Counted from the stretch's first letter, positions 1-6,864 are shown. The stretch is 7,498 bases of DNA from an uncultured Clostridia bacterium (GCA_934122385.1 CAKOWP010000053.1:1-7498); one strand, 5' to 3'. Numbers and translations are program-made. The notes: generated by a model from the letters alone, not told the origin.

Positions 1-96
1 AGAACAACAGGATGTTGTGCAAAACATCAAAGAGATATTACTACAGCAGTTAAAAGAGCTAGACATATTGCTGTATTGCCATATGCTCAACAATAA
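1..96 (+). CDS. rpsR: 30S ribosomal protein S18, C-terminal fragment
   Basis: The window opens inside a reading frame whose last 31 residues begin RTTGCCAKHQR and continue through KRARHIAVLPYAQQ. This is the conserved C-terminal part of ribosomal protein S18, which binds 16S rRNA in the platform of the small subunit next to S6. The start and most of the protein lie upstream of the window; in many Firmicutes rpsR is the last gene of an rpsF-ssb-rpsR operon, but those genes are not visible here. The frame ends in tandem stops (TAA TAA) and a strong terminator follows eight bases after the first stop, consistent with rpsR closing its operon. Two adjacent cysteines (GCC) occupy a position where many clostridial S18 proteins have one; whether they bind zinc cannot be judged without the N-terminal part. 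Confidence 0.95.
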   Translation, partial: RTTGCCAKHQRDITTAVKRARHIAVLPYAQQ

Positions 97-103
97 TAAG
101 CAT

Positions 104-146
104 AAAAAAGACTAAAACTTGAAATTACAAAGTTTTAGTCTTTTTT
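104..146. terminator. Bidirectional intrinsic terminator between rpsR and the convergent gene
   Basis: An 11-bp perfect stem pairs GACTAAAACTT (110-120) with AAGTTTTAGTC (130-140) around a 9-nt loop. A run of A (104-109) lies on the left and a run of seven T on the right. The T run serves rpsR on the plus strand. Read on the minus strand, the A run becomes a T run and can stop transcription of the convergent gene ending at 169. Confidence 0.92.
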
Positions 147-168
147 TAGCCCGAGACACTAATGGGTC

Positions 169-1011
169 TTAGATAGGAGAAATAGAATCAAGTAATTTAA
201 ACTGTTTTTCTATTTCGCTTATAATATCTGAATTTGTTGATTTAAAGACACTGATTCTAATGATAGGGCCGTGTTTTGAATCACTTGTATCATTGCAGCT
301 TATGAAAACTGGCGATACATTTGGGATTTGAGAACAAGCAAAATTATATTTTGCTAATTCAAATTGATACTGATTTGGAACTGAGTTTCCAAGCAGTCCT
401 ACTGTAATGGATAATGATGGCCTACTGATATCTTCATATAAAAAATTTATATTTAGATATGTTTTGTTGCTATCTACTGAAGGCCTTAGTGTAATAAAGC
501 TACTTGTTTTCATTGCTAACATATTGTTTGCGATAGATAATAGTGCTGGCAGCTCAGAAAAAGGCTTCCGAAGATAGAAATCTAGTGAAAGTAACCGATC
601 TGTATGAATGCTCATAATATTGTCAATACTGAAATATGTTTCTATCTTTTCAGATGGGTAGATATCAAAAATTACTATTGTTACTGTTTTGTTATCTTTT
701 GCCACTGAAAAAATTGGAACATAATGCGTATTGGATCTTTTAAAATCAGAAAATTTAAGCAAGGTATCAGATGTTTCTGTTGATATCTCATCTAAATCTC
801 TATTGATTTCAATAGAAGCAAAGTTTTTTTTGCAACGATGCAAGCCCAAATATAAGTAATTATCTTGACGGTTATTTTTCATATAATTTCTTACTTCAAT
901 GTCATTGTCACTAATTTTACCATTTAGTACCATGTTATTGAAAATCAGAAATAAATTCTTTAATTCAACAAATTCATTCCGAAGTGTAAATTTAAATTTA
1001 AAAAGTTCCAT
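169..1011 (-). CDS. Hypothetical protein, 280 aa, no recognised family
   Basis: This is a full-length reading frame with a strong ribosome site (AGGAGG, 8 nt before the ATG) and a near-consensus promoter, so it is very probably expressed. I do not recognise the protein. It has no signal peptide, no membrane segment and no cysteine cluster. The N-terminal 40 residues are rich in Phe, Leu and Lys, and the rest alternates short hydrophobic strands with polar turns, suggesting a soluble mixed alpha/beta or beta-rich cytoplasmic protein. The sequence shows two loosely similar halves: two stretches of the type 'LSxxFYLRxP' and 'SSFITLRPS' are followed by strand-rich sequence, but this is not strong enough to call a duplication. 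Arginine codons are mixed (4 AGA, 3 CGG, 2 CGT, 2 AGG), whereas the flavoprotein gene downstream uses almost only AGA, and C-ending codons are also more frequent. This hints at a different origin. It stands alone, convergent with rpsR and divergent from the PLP enzyme. Confidence 0.85.
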   Translation of the reverse strand: MELFKFKFTLRNEFVELKNLFLIFNNMVLNGKISDNDIEVRNYMKNNRQDNYLYLGLHRCKKNFASIEINRDLDEISTETSDTLLKFSDFKRSNTHYVPIFSVAKDNKTVTIVIFDIYPSEKIETYFSIDNIMSIHTDRLLSLDFYLRKPFSELPALLSIANNMLAMKTSSFITLRPSVDSNKTYLNINFLYEDISRPSLSITVGLLGNSVPNQYQFELAKYNFACSQIPNVSPVFISCNDTSDSKHGPIIRISVFKSTNSDIISEIEKQFKLLDSISPI

Positions 1012-1047
1012 GATGTTTTCCTCCTATAAAATGCTTTTAATAGTCAA

Positions 1048-1076
1048 ATTATACCATAATTTACATAAAAAATCAA
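1048..1076 (-). promoter_or_regulatory. SigA-type promoter of the 280-aa orphan gene
   Basis: Read on the minus strand, TTGATT (1071-1076) is followed after exactly 17 nt by TATAAT (1048-1053). The -10 is preceded by TATGG, giving an extended TGN element. The predicted start lies about 30 nt upstream of the ATG at 1011, leaving room for the AGGAGG site. Confidence 0.85.
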
Positions 1077-1113
1077 TTGGCGCTATTGTAAAAATGTGCA
1101 ATTTATAGTAAAA

Positions 1114-1119
1114 TATAAT
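1114..1119 (+). promoter_or_regulatory. Possible -10 element for the PLP-enzyme gene
   Basis: A perfect TATAAT lies 29 nt upstream of the ATG at 1149, a sensible distance for a short leader with the AGAAGG ribosome site. No good -35 sits 16-18 nt upstream: the nearest candidate, TTGTAA at 1086-1091, is 22 nt away. The hexamer lies in very AT-rich DNA where it can occur by chance. Confidence 0.4.
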
Positions 1120-1148
1120 AGATTAAAAAGAGAAAAGAAGGTAAAAAA

Positions 1149-2402
1149 ATGTTAGAAAAATTAGGAATCGATACAGAACTAGAAAATTTATCAAAAGAAG
1201 TAGAAAATGAAATAAAAGAACAATTTAATGCGATGGACGAAATATGTGAAAAAAATAGTATGAAAGTTCTATCAGCATTCCAAGAATGTAACTTGCAGGA
1301 AATGCATTTAAACTCATCAACAGGATATGGAATTGACGAATCAGGAAGAAATAAAATTGAAGAGATTTATGCAAAAGTATTTAAAGCAGAAGATGCACTA
1401 GTACGTGCACAATTTATATCAGGAACACATGCGTTAGCAATAACTTTATCTGCATTATTACGCCCAAATGACACAATGATAAGCATTACAGGAGAACCAT
1501 ATGACACACTTCAAACTGTTATAGGATGTAATGATACAAAAAGTAAAAGTTCATTGAAAACTTTTGGAATTAAGTATGAACAAATAGAACTTGTAGAAAA
1601 TGATTTTGATATAAAAACAATTCAAGAAAGATTAAAAAAACAGGATGTTAAATTAGTTGAAATTCAAAGGTCAAGAGGATATTCAACAAGAAAAAGTTTG
1701 ACAATTGAAAAAATTGAAAAGGCAATAAAAGCAATTAGAGAAGTTAACAAAGATGTAATAATTATGGTCGACAATTGTTACGGAGAATTTGTTCAAGATA
1801 AAGAGCCAATAGAAATCGGAGCAGATATTGCAGTAGGTTCATTAATGAAAAATTTAGGAGCAGGAATTGCAACATCTGGAGCATATATAGTTGGTAGAAA
1901 GAATTTAATAGAACTATGTGCGGAAAGATTAACTGCACCTGGAATTGGAAAAGAAATAGGACCATCATTAGGACAAAATACACAATTGTTAAAAGGTTTA
2001 TTCTTTGCACCACAAGTTGTAGCATCTAGTGTAAAAACAGCAATATTTGCAAGTAGAATATTAGAAAAATTGGGATATGATGTTGAACCAAAATATGATG
2101 AAGTAAGAGCAGATATTGTTCAAACAATTAAACTAGGAAGTGAGGAAAATTTAGTTAAATTCTGTCAAGGAATTCAAATGGGTTCACCAATTGATTCAAA
2201 TGTAATTCCATTTCCTAGTGACATGGGTGGTTATGAGGACAAGGTTATAATGGCAGCTGGAACTTTTACAGAAGGGTCAACAATTGAATTGAGTTGTGAT
2301 GGACCAATTCGTGAGCCATTTATTGCTTATATGCAAGGTGGACTTACTTATGAGTATGGTAAGTTTGGTATTCTTAAGGCAATTCAAAAAATAAAAAATT
2401 AA
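1149..2402 (+). CDS. Methionine gamma-lyase / 'aluminum resistance' family PLP enzyme (YnbB-like)
   Basis: This 417-aa protein is a fold-type I pyridoxal-phosphate enzyme of the Met_gamma_lyase family, the group annotated as 'aluminum resistance protein' and related to Bacillus YnbB. Visible signatures are SGTHA at residues 91-95 (cofactor phosphate-binding region), GEPYDTL from 115 with Tyr118 likely stacking on the cofactor, MVDNCYGE with Asp208 as the probable partner of the pyridine nitrogen, and GSLMKNLGAG with Lys234 as the likely Schiff-base lysine. LTAPGIGKEIGPSLG and the C-terminal block from about residue 345 (MGSPIDSNVIPFPSD) through ELSCDGPIREPF are family hallmarks. Length is typical and nothing is missing. 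It should be cytosolic and probably a homotetramer, as for related lyases. The family is expected to act on sulfur amino acids, but the physiological substrate is poorly established, so the enzyme activity is inference. The start is supported by GAAGG seven nt before the ATG. A REPIN-like repeat follows seven bases after the stop. Confidence 0.93.
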   Translation: MLEKLGIDTELENLSKEVENEIKEQFNAMDEICEKNSMKVLSAFQECNLQEMHLNSSTGYGIDESGRNKIEEIYAKVFKAEDALVRAQFISGTHALAITLSALLRPNDTMISITGEPYDTLQTVIGCNDTKSKSSLKTFGIKYEQIELVENDFDIKTIQERLKKQDVKLVEIQRSRGYSTRKSLTIEKIEKAIKAIREVNKDVIIMVDNCYGEFVQDKEPIEIGADIAVGSLMKNLGAGIATSGAYIVGRKNLIELCAERLTAPGIGKEIGPSLGQNTQLLKGLFFAPQVVASSVKTAIFASRILEKLGYDVEPKYDEVRADIVQTIKLGSEENLVKFCQGIQMGSPIDSNVIPFPSDMGGYEDKVIMAAGTFTEGSTIELSCDGPIREPFIAYMQGGLTYEYGKFGILKAIQKIKN

Positions 2403-2408
2403 AAAATA

Positions 2409-2506
2409 GGGATTGGGGGACGGGTCTTGAATCCCGAAAAATTATATAAATTAATTATTTATGGTATTTTTAAAATTTCGGGATTCAAGACCCGTCCCCC
2501 AATCCC
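2409..2506. repeat. REPIN-like paired inverted repeat (two REP-type hairpins)
   Basis: Two 31-nt arms, 2409-2439 and 2476-2506, are perfect reverse complements separated by a 36-nt AT-rich spacer. Each arm is itself a hairpin. The left pairs GGGATT with AATCCC; the right pairs TTTCGGGATT (2476-2485) with AATCCCGAAA (2501-2510). Both have a 15-nt loop carrying the GGGGGACGGGTC sequence or its complement. The arms are strikingly GC-rich against the surrounding AT-rich DNA. Two inverted REP hairpins make the architecture called a REPIN, usually mobilised in trans by REP-associated tyrosine transposases. The GGGGACGG-type core is reminiscent of such repeats in other bacteria, but no transposase is in the window. 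As RNA the pair would form a long stable hairpin between the two flanking genes. Confidence 0.8.
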
Positions 2507-2515
2507 GAAAAATTT

Positions 2516-2520
2516 GGGAG
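2516..2520 (+). promoter_or_regulatory. Ribosome binding site that fixes the flavoprotein start at 2527
   Basis: GGGAG lies 6 nt before the ATG at 2527. An in-frame ATG at 2461 would add 22 residues translated straight through the right arm of the inverted repeat and has no ribosome site. The family begins directly with the FAD-binding strand, as it does from 2527. Confidence 0.85.
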
Positions 2521-2526
2521 AAATAT

Positions 2527-3834
<1,308 letters not shown>

Positions 3835-3854
3835 CAAAATTTGACAAAAATGTG

Positions 3855-3926
3855 AGACAAACTCGGATAGTTATAATTGCCGTGTTTAATAAAATTTGAG
3901 GTAAATGAAAACTGTCCTATTTGTCT
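3855..3926. repeat. Imperfect inverted repeat, possible decayed REP-type element
   Basis: AGACAAACTCGGATAGTT (3855-3872) matches the reverse complement of AACTGTCCTATTTGTCT (3910-3926) at most positions, allowing one gap. The two arms are 37 nt apart, almost the spacer length of the intact element at 2409-2506. It sits between the stop of the flavoprotein gene and the yigZ ribosome site. TGACAAAA-type short direct repeats (3832-3850) flank its left side. The assignment as a decayed mobile repeat is inference. Confidence 0.4.
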
Positions 3927-3941
3927 TAAAAAGGGAGAAAT

Positions 3942-4580
3942 ATGGAAAAATTTATTTCAATTAAGGAGAATGTACAAACTGAAATAGTTGTAAAAAAATC
4001 TAAATTTATATGTAATCTGATAAAAGTAGAAAGTCAAGAAGAAGCAGAAGAGTATATTAAAAAAATCAAAAGAAAGTATTATGATGCAAGACATAATTGT
4101 GTAGCTTACAGGGTTATAGAGAATGAACAAGTAGTAGAAAAATCAAGTGATGATGGCGAACCATCAGGGACTGCAGGTGGACCTATGCTTAATATTTTGC
4201 AAAAAAATAATTTGGGCAATGTTTTAGTTGTAGTAACAAGATATTTTGGTGGAGTATTACTTGGAACAGGAGGCTTAGTTAGAGCGTATTCAGATGCAAC
4301 ACTTGATGCAATAGAAATTTCAGAAAAGGTTGAGAAATGTATAGGAATAGAGGCAAAAGTAGAATTAGATTATAATAATTTGGAATCTTTTAAATATTAT
4401 TGTAAAAAAAATAATATTTATATAAAAGATTATGATTATTCAGAGAAAATTATTTGTAAAATACAGCTAGAAGAGGGGAATAAAGGAAGACTAGAAGATG
4501 ATTTTAATACAAAAAAAGTTAATTTGATAAATTTAAAGTTTTTATCTAAAAAATTAATAGAGAAAAGTATAATAAATTAA
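3942..4580 (+). CDS. yigZ: YigZ/IMPACT (UPF0029) family protein
   Basis: This 212-aa protein has the two-domain build of the bacterial YigZ (Bacillus YvyE) family. The N-terminal UPF0029/IMPACT domain spans about residues 15-120. Its signature motifs are YDARHNCVAYR (47-57), SSDDGEPSGTAGGPML (68-83) and VVVTRYFGGVLLGTGGLVRAY (96-116). The C-terminal part (about 130-200) corresponds to the DUF1949 ferredoxin-like domain that is thought to bind nucleic acid. Length is typical. The eukaryotic relative IMPACT regulates translation by acting on GCN1/GCN2; the bacterial role is not settled, and a ribosome- or RNA-related function is inference. A GGGAG ribosome site precedes the ATG by 4 nt. No separate promoter is evident, so it may be read from the flavoprotein gene upstream. 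The hairpin at 4639-4663 is its likely terminator. It precedes spo0A but I see no functional link. Confidence 0.94.
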   Translation: MEKFISIKENVQTEIVVKKSKFICNLIKVESQEEAEEYIKKIKRKYYDARHNCVAYRVIENEQVVEKSSDDGEPSGTAGGPMLNILQKNNLGNVLVVVTRYFGGVLLGTGGLVRAYSDATLDAIEISEKVEKCIGIEAKVELDYNNLESFKYYCKKNNIYIKDYDYSEKIICKIQLEEGNKGRLEDDFNTKKVNLINLKFLSKKLIEKSIIN

Positions 4581-4608
4581 TGTTTTTGTAAATAATTGGA
4601 AAAAATAA

Positions 4609-4637
4609 TTGAAAAATATTAAAAATAATAATATAAT
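4609..4637 (+). promoter_or_regulatory. SigA-type promoter upstream of spo0A
   Basis: TTGAAA (4609-4614) and TATAAT (4632-4637) are separated by exactly 17 nt. The expected start, near 4644, falls within the left arm of the palindrome at 4639-4663, giving a leader of about 100 nt before spo0A. I see no convincing SigH promoter or 0A box (TGTCGAA type) in this interval. Confidence 0.75.
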
Positions 4638-4638
4638 C

Positions 4639-4666
4639 AGAACTGTAAAAAATTTACAGTTCTTTT
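4639..4666 (+). terminator. Hairpin after yigZ, overlapping the spo0A transcription start
   Basis: An 11-bp perfect inverted repeat, AGAACTGTAAA (4639-4649) and TTTACAGTTCT (4653-4663), with a 3-nt centre and a short T run (TTTT at 4663-4666, then ATTT). For transcripts coming from yigZ it forms a modest intrinsic terminator. Because it begins two bases after the -10 of the spo0A promoter, RNA from that promoter would lack part of the left arm and would not terminate. The same symmetry could be a DNA operator for a dimeric regulator. Confidence 0.65.
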
Positions 4667-4744
4667 ATTTATTGAGAACAGAAGATTAGCAAACATGATA
4701 TACATAAAATATCTAAAAGAAACTAAAGATAGGGGAGATAAAAA

Positions 4745-5563
4745 ATGAAAGAAAAAACAACTATTTTAATAGCAGATGATAATCAAGAATTTGCTCAAAC
4801 ACTTGCTAAATATATTCAAGAGCAAGAGGATATGGAAGTGATAGGTATTGCTAAAGATGGAGAAGAAGCAATAGATATGATTGCTAATATAATGCCTGAT
4901 GTTGCATTATTGGATGTTATTATGCCACATCTAGATGGTATAGGGGTCCTAGAAAAAATGAATATGATAAAATGTGATAAAAAGCCACTTTGTATAATGC
5001 TTTCTGCTGTTGGACAAGATAAAATTACTCAAAAAGCAGTTGGACTTGGAGCAGAATATTATGTTGTAAAACCATTTGATATAGAATTATTAATAAAAAG
5101 AATAAAGGAATTAAAGAATTTTATACCAAATAGAAGTACAGATACTTTTATTACAAGAGATATAAAAACGCAATATGTGGAAATTCCTGAGGATGGAATT
5201 AAAAATCAAGATAATTTGGAGGCTTTAGTAACTAATATAATTCACGAAGTGGGTGTACCAGCACATATAAAGGGATATCAATATTTGCGTGAGGCTATTA
5301 TTATGGTTGTTAATGATATTGATGTGATAAATCAAATTACTAAAAGCTTATATCCTAAAATTGCTACAAAATTTAACACAACTCCAAGTCGTGTTGAACG
5401 TGCAATTAGACATGCAATAGAAGTTGCTTGGGGTAGAGGAGACCAAAAGACAGTTGAGAAAATATTTGGTTATACCATTTCTGCGGCTAAAGGAAAGCCT
5501 ACAAATTCGGAATTTATAGCAATGATTGCTGATAAGTTGAGATTGGAATTAAAGAGTGCTTAG
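4745..5563 (+). CDS. spo0A: Stage 0 sporulation response regulator Spo0A
   Basis: This complete 272-aa protein is Spo0A, the phosphorylation-controlled transcription factor that commits cells to sporulation. The receiver domain (about 5-120) carries the acidic pocket Asp11-Asp12, the phosphoacceptor Asp57 in LLDVIMP, Ser87 in MLSAVG and Lys109 in VVKPFD. A short linker leads to the C-terminal Spo0A DNA-binding domain (about 155-272). Its highly conserved blocks are IIHEVGVPAHIKGYQYLREAI and, in the recognition helix, SRVERAIRHAIEVAWGRG. All key residues are present. The start is supported by GGGGAG seven nt before the ATG. In clostridia Spo0A is usually phosphorylated directly by orphan histidine kinases; none is in the window. 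spo0A often follows spoIVB, but here it follows yigZ and has its own promoter. It ends with TAG, and the frame stays open for 53 further codons. Confidence 0.98.
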   Translation: MKEKTTILIADDNQEFAQTLAKYIQEQEDMEVIGIAKDGEEAIDMIANIMPDVALLDVIMPHLDGIGVLEKMNMIKCDKKPLCIMLSAVGQDKITQKAVGLGAEYYVVKPFDIELLIKRIKELKNFIPNRSTDTFITRDIKTQYVEIPEDGIKNQDNLEALVTNIIHEVGVPAHIKGYQYLREAIIMVVNDIDVINQITKSLYPKIATKFNTTPSRVERAIRHAIEVAWGRGDQKTVEKIFGYTISAAKGKPTNSEFIAMIADKLRLELKSA

Positions 5564-5589
5564 TCTGATAAACTTTTCTTATTCATTGG

Positions 5590-5617
5590 TTCGTGTTTTG
5601 AATATTTAAAACATGAA
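5590..5617 (+). other. Hairpin downstream of spo0A, weak terminator candidate
   Basis: TTCGTGTTTT (5590-5599) pairs with AAAACATGAA (5608-5617) around an 8-nt loop, with one G-U pair. It begins 26 nt after the spo0A stop. No U-tract follows (TTATTAAT), so it is more likely a 3' stabilising or pausing structure than an efficient terminator; the strong terminator at 5732 would finish the transcript. Confidence 0.45.
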
Positions 5618-5731
5618 TTATTAATAAAAACAATATTTATTTTATATTATTCATTAATTGGAGTAACTATCATAGCTTTTTCCTTGATTATAGCATTAGT
5701 TATAATTATTAGCAAAAGTAGATAAACAATA

Positions 5732-5769
5732 AAAAAACACATCTGTCTTGACAGGGCGATGTGTTTTTT
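5732..5769. terminator. Bidirectional terminator between spo0A and the RHH gene
   Basis: ACACATC and GATGTGT, extended by six A against six T, give a 12-bp stem (5732-5743 with 5758-5769). The 14-nt loop contains a small nested TGTC/GACA pairing. T runs appear on both strands, so it can stop spo0A transcripts from the left and ribbon-helix-helix gene transcripts from the right. Confidence 0.9.
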
Positions 5770-5784
5770 ACATACAAACCTGGC

Positions 5785-5802
5785 AAACCACGTTTGTGGT
5801 TT
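5785..5802. other. Small GC-rich hairpin, 3' side of the RHH gene
   Basis: AAACCAC (5785-5791) and GTGGTTT (5796-5802) form a 7-bp stem with a 4-nt loop. It lies between the bidirectional terminator and the stop of the minus-strand gene at 5855, with no T run adjacent. It could be part of a composite 3' end; no other role is visible. Confidence 0.4.
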
Positions 5803-5854
5803 CTCCATTTCCTATTATTATACTTTGAATTAATGATAAAGTCAATAAATTTTA

Positions 5855-6031
5855 TTATTCTTCTAAATTTTTTAATCCAAACTCAATTATTTGGTTTACT
5901 ACACTATTAAAACTTAATTCATTTTTTTCAGCTAAATCACTAATTTTATCAAAAGTTTCTCCACTTATTCTTATTGTTCTAGTTACTGTATCATTGCTTT
6001 TTTTTGTTTTTTCAATTTTTAATTTTTTCAT
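5855..6031 (-). CDS. Small ribbon-helix-helix DNA-binding protein (Arc/CopG type)
   Basis: A 58-aa protein with a basic N-terminal tail (MKKLKIEKTKK) followed by a compact ribbon-helix-helix fold. TVTRTIRIS (15-23) is the DNA-contacting beta strand with alternating Thr/Arg side chains, residues 24-37 form helix one, and SFNSVVNQIIEFGLKNL (40-56) forms helix two. RHH proteins bind DNA as dimers of dimers on palindromic or repeated sites and commonly repress their own and neighbouring genes. The start at 6031 is chosen because GGTGAT, a perfect match to the 16S tail, lies 4 nt upstream. ATGs at 6043 and 6094 lack a ribosome site, and the latter would add an unlikely hydrophobic leader. It diverges from the membrane protein gene at 6145, and a perfect palindrome sits between them. 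It could be an orphan antitoxin, but no toxin gene is adjacent; a local repressor is the simpler reading. No clear minus-strand promoter was found. Confidence 0.85.
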   Translation of the reverse strand: MKKLKIEKTKKSNDTVTRTIRISGETFDKISDLAEKNELSFNSVVNQIIEFGLKNLEE

Positions 6032-6035
6032 TTTT

Positions 6036-6041
6036 ATCACC
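6036..6041 (-). promoter_or_regulatory. Ribosome binding site deciding the RHH protein start
   Basis: On the minus strand GGTGAT matches the distal part of the AAGGAGGTGATC consensus and lies 4 nt before the ATG at 6031. No comparable site precedes the upstream in-frame ATGs. Confidence 0.7.
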
Positions 6042-6075
6042 ATAATTATTTTAACCAAAAAAAAGTTAAAAATAA

Positions 6076-6092
6076 GTACACAAAATGTGTAC
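6076..6092. promoter_or_regulatory. Perfect palindrome, probable operator for the RHH protein
   Basis: GTACACA-AAA-TGTGTAC is a perfect 7-bp inverted repeat with a 3-nt centre, in the gap between two divergent genes. Its right half overlaps the -35 region (6088-6093) of the plus-strand promoter, so a bound protein would block RNA polymerase. The adjacent small RHH protein is the obvious candidate ligand; this pairing is inference. Confidence 0.7.
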
Positions 6093-6116
6093 AAAAAATA
6101 AATAATGTGTTATAAT
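6088..6116 (+). promoter_or_regulatory. Extended -10 promoter of the membrane-anchored protein
   Basis: TATAAT at 6111-6116 is preceded by TGT (extended -10). The 17-nt-spaced -35 position holds TGTACA (6088-6093), a 4 of 6 match to TTGACA. The leader to the ATG at 6145 is about 20 nt and includes the GGGGG ribosome site. The weak -35 plus the overlapping palindrome suits a regulated promoter. Confidence 0.75.
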
Positions 6117-6144
6117 TTGTAATATAAAGAAAGGGGGAAAAAAT

Positions 6145-6816
6145 ATGGAAGAAAAGAAAAAAAGCAAAGCTGTAAAAATTGTAGCAGGAGTGGTTGTGAT
6201 AGCTTTCATTATAGCAATAGTAATATTTGCTAATAATCAAAAAAAGAAAGAGGAAGCAAAGAAACAATTAAATGAGGCTATATCTAAAGTAACTGATATA
6301 AAAAAAGATAATATTAGTAGTATAGCAAATAACACAGAAACTTCTAATATTAAAGATAACATAGAAAAACAATATGCTGAAGTTAGTGTTGGGCAAACTA
6401 TTACAGTAGATGATTATCTTGAATATTCATTTATAGATACAAAATTTACAAATAAGCTAGAGCCAACAAATCCAAAATCATATTATCATTACTATGAAGC
6501 AAAAAGTGCAGATAATATTCTTTTATCTATAAAAACAAAGATTAAAAATTTGCAATCAGAAGAGTTTGATGGAGAACAAATACCAAAGGCAACTGTTTTA
6601 TACGATGGAAAATATAAATACAGTTGTACATTAATTGTAGAGGAAGATGATGGTTCAGATTTAGATGGATATGATTGGTATATGGACATAGAACCATTAA
6701 AGAGTAAAAATTTTTACTATTATGCAGAATTACCAAAAGAGGCTAGAGAAGATGGAAAACCATTAGTATTAAGATTAGATTTGAAGGGAAACTCTTATGA
6801 ATTAAAAATAAGATAA
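6145..6816 (+). CDS. Membrane-anchored extracytoplasmic protein of unknown function
   Basis: A 223-aa protein with a lysine-rich N-terminus (residues 2-11), one strongly hydrophobic segment at about 12-29 and a Lys/Glu-rich stalk (31-75), so it should sit N-in with most of the chain outside the membrane. There is no lipobox cysteine after the hydrophobic segment, hence an uncleaved anchor is likely. The exported part (about 78-223) starts with VSVGQTITVDDYLEYSF and has many aromatic and beta-strand-like stretches, including a Tyr-rich patch near 112-117 and an acidic loop EEDDGSDLDG. This pattern is similar to the immunoglobulin-like DUF4352/telokin-type domains common in Firmicute surface proteins, but I cannot assign a family with certainty. 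The start is supported by AAGGGGG seven nt upstream. It is divergent from the RHH gene, probably under its control, and monocistronic, because a strong terminator follows six bases after the stop. Confidence 0.88.
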   Translation: MEEKKKSKAVKIVAGVVVIAFIIAIVIFANNQKKKEEAKKQLNEAISKVTDIKKDNISSIANNTETSNIKDNIEKQYAEVSVGQTITVDDYLEYSFIDTKFTNKLEPTNPKSYYHYYEAKSADNILLSIKTKIKNLQSEEFDGEQIPKATVLYDGKYKYSCTLIVEEDDGSDLDGYDWYMDIEPLKSKNFYYYAELPKEAREDGKPLVLRLDLKGNSYELKIR

Positions 6817-6821
6817 AGTAA

Positions 6822-6854
6822 AAAGCAATAGATCAAAAATCTATTGCTTTATTT
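6822..6854 (+). terminator. Intrinsic terminator of the membrane-protein gene
   Basis: A perfect 12-bp stem, AAAGCAATAGAT (6822-6833) with ATCTATTGCTTT (6839-6850), a 5-nt loop and a TTTATTT tail. It starts six bases after the stop codon at 6816. Confidence 0.92.
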
Positions 6855-6864
6855 AACAATAAAG

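Noticed and set aside
899..1108. Plus-strand open frame of 69 codons
   Set aside because: It runs antisense through the 5' end of the 280-aa gene and its promoter; there is no ribosome site and the composition looks like reverse-strand shadow.
1762..2025. Minus-strand open frame of 87 codons within the PLP-enzyme gene
   Set aside because: Leu/Phe-rich antisense shadow of a clearly conserved gene, without a ribosome site or promoter.
2461..2526. N-terminal extension of the flavoprotein by 22 residues
   Set aside because: It would be translated from the inverted repeat, has no ribosome site, and precedes a perfectly placed family start at 2527.
4640..4662. LexA-like reading of the palindrome (CTGT...ACAG or GAAC...GTTC)
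   Set aside because: The spacing fits neither the Gram-negative CTGT-N8-ACAG box nor the Firmicute GAAC-N4-GTTC box.
5855..6094. Longer, 79-aa version of the RHH protein
   Set aside because: The extra residues are hydrophobic and encoded by intergenic DNA next to the operator; the ribosome site fits only the ATG at 6031.
6046..6267. Minus-strand frame of 73 codons upstream of the RHH gene
   Set aside because: Phe/Tyr-rich shadow covering the operator, the promoter and the 5' end of the membrane-protein gene; no ribosome site.
6492..6736. Two overlapping minus-strand frames
   Set aside because: Antisense shadows of the exported-protein domain, with composition dictated by the coding strand.
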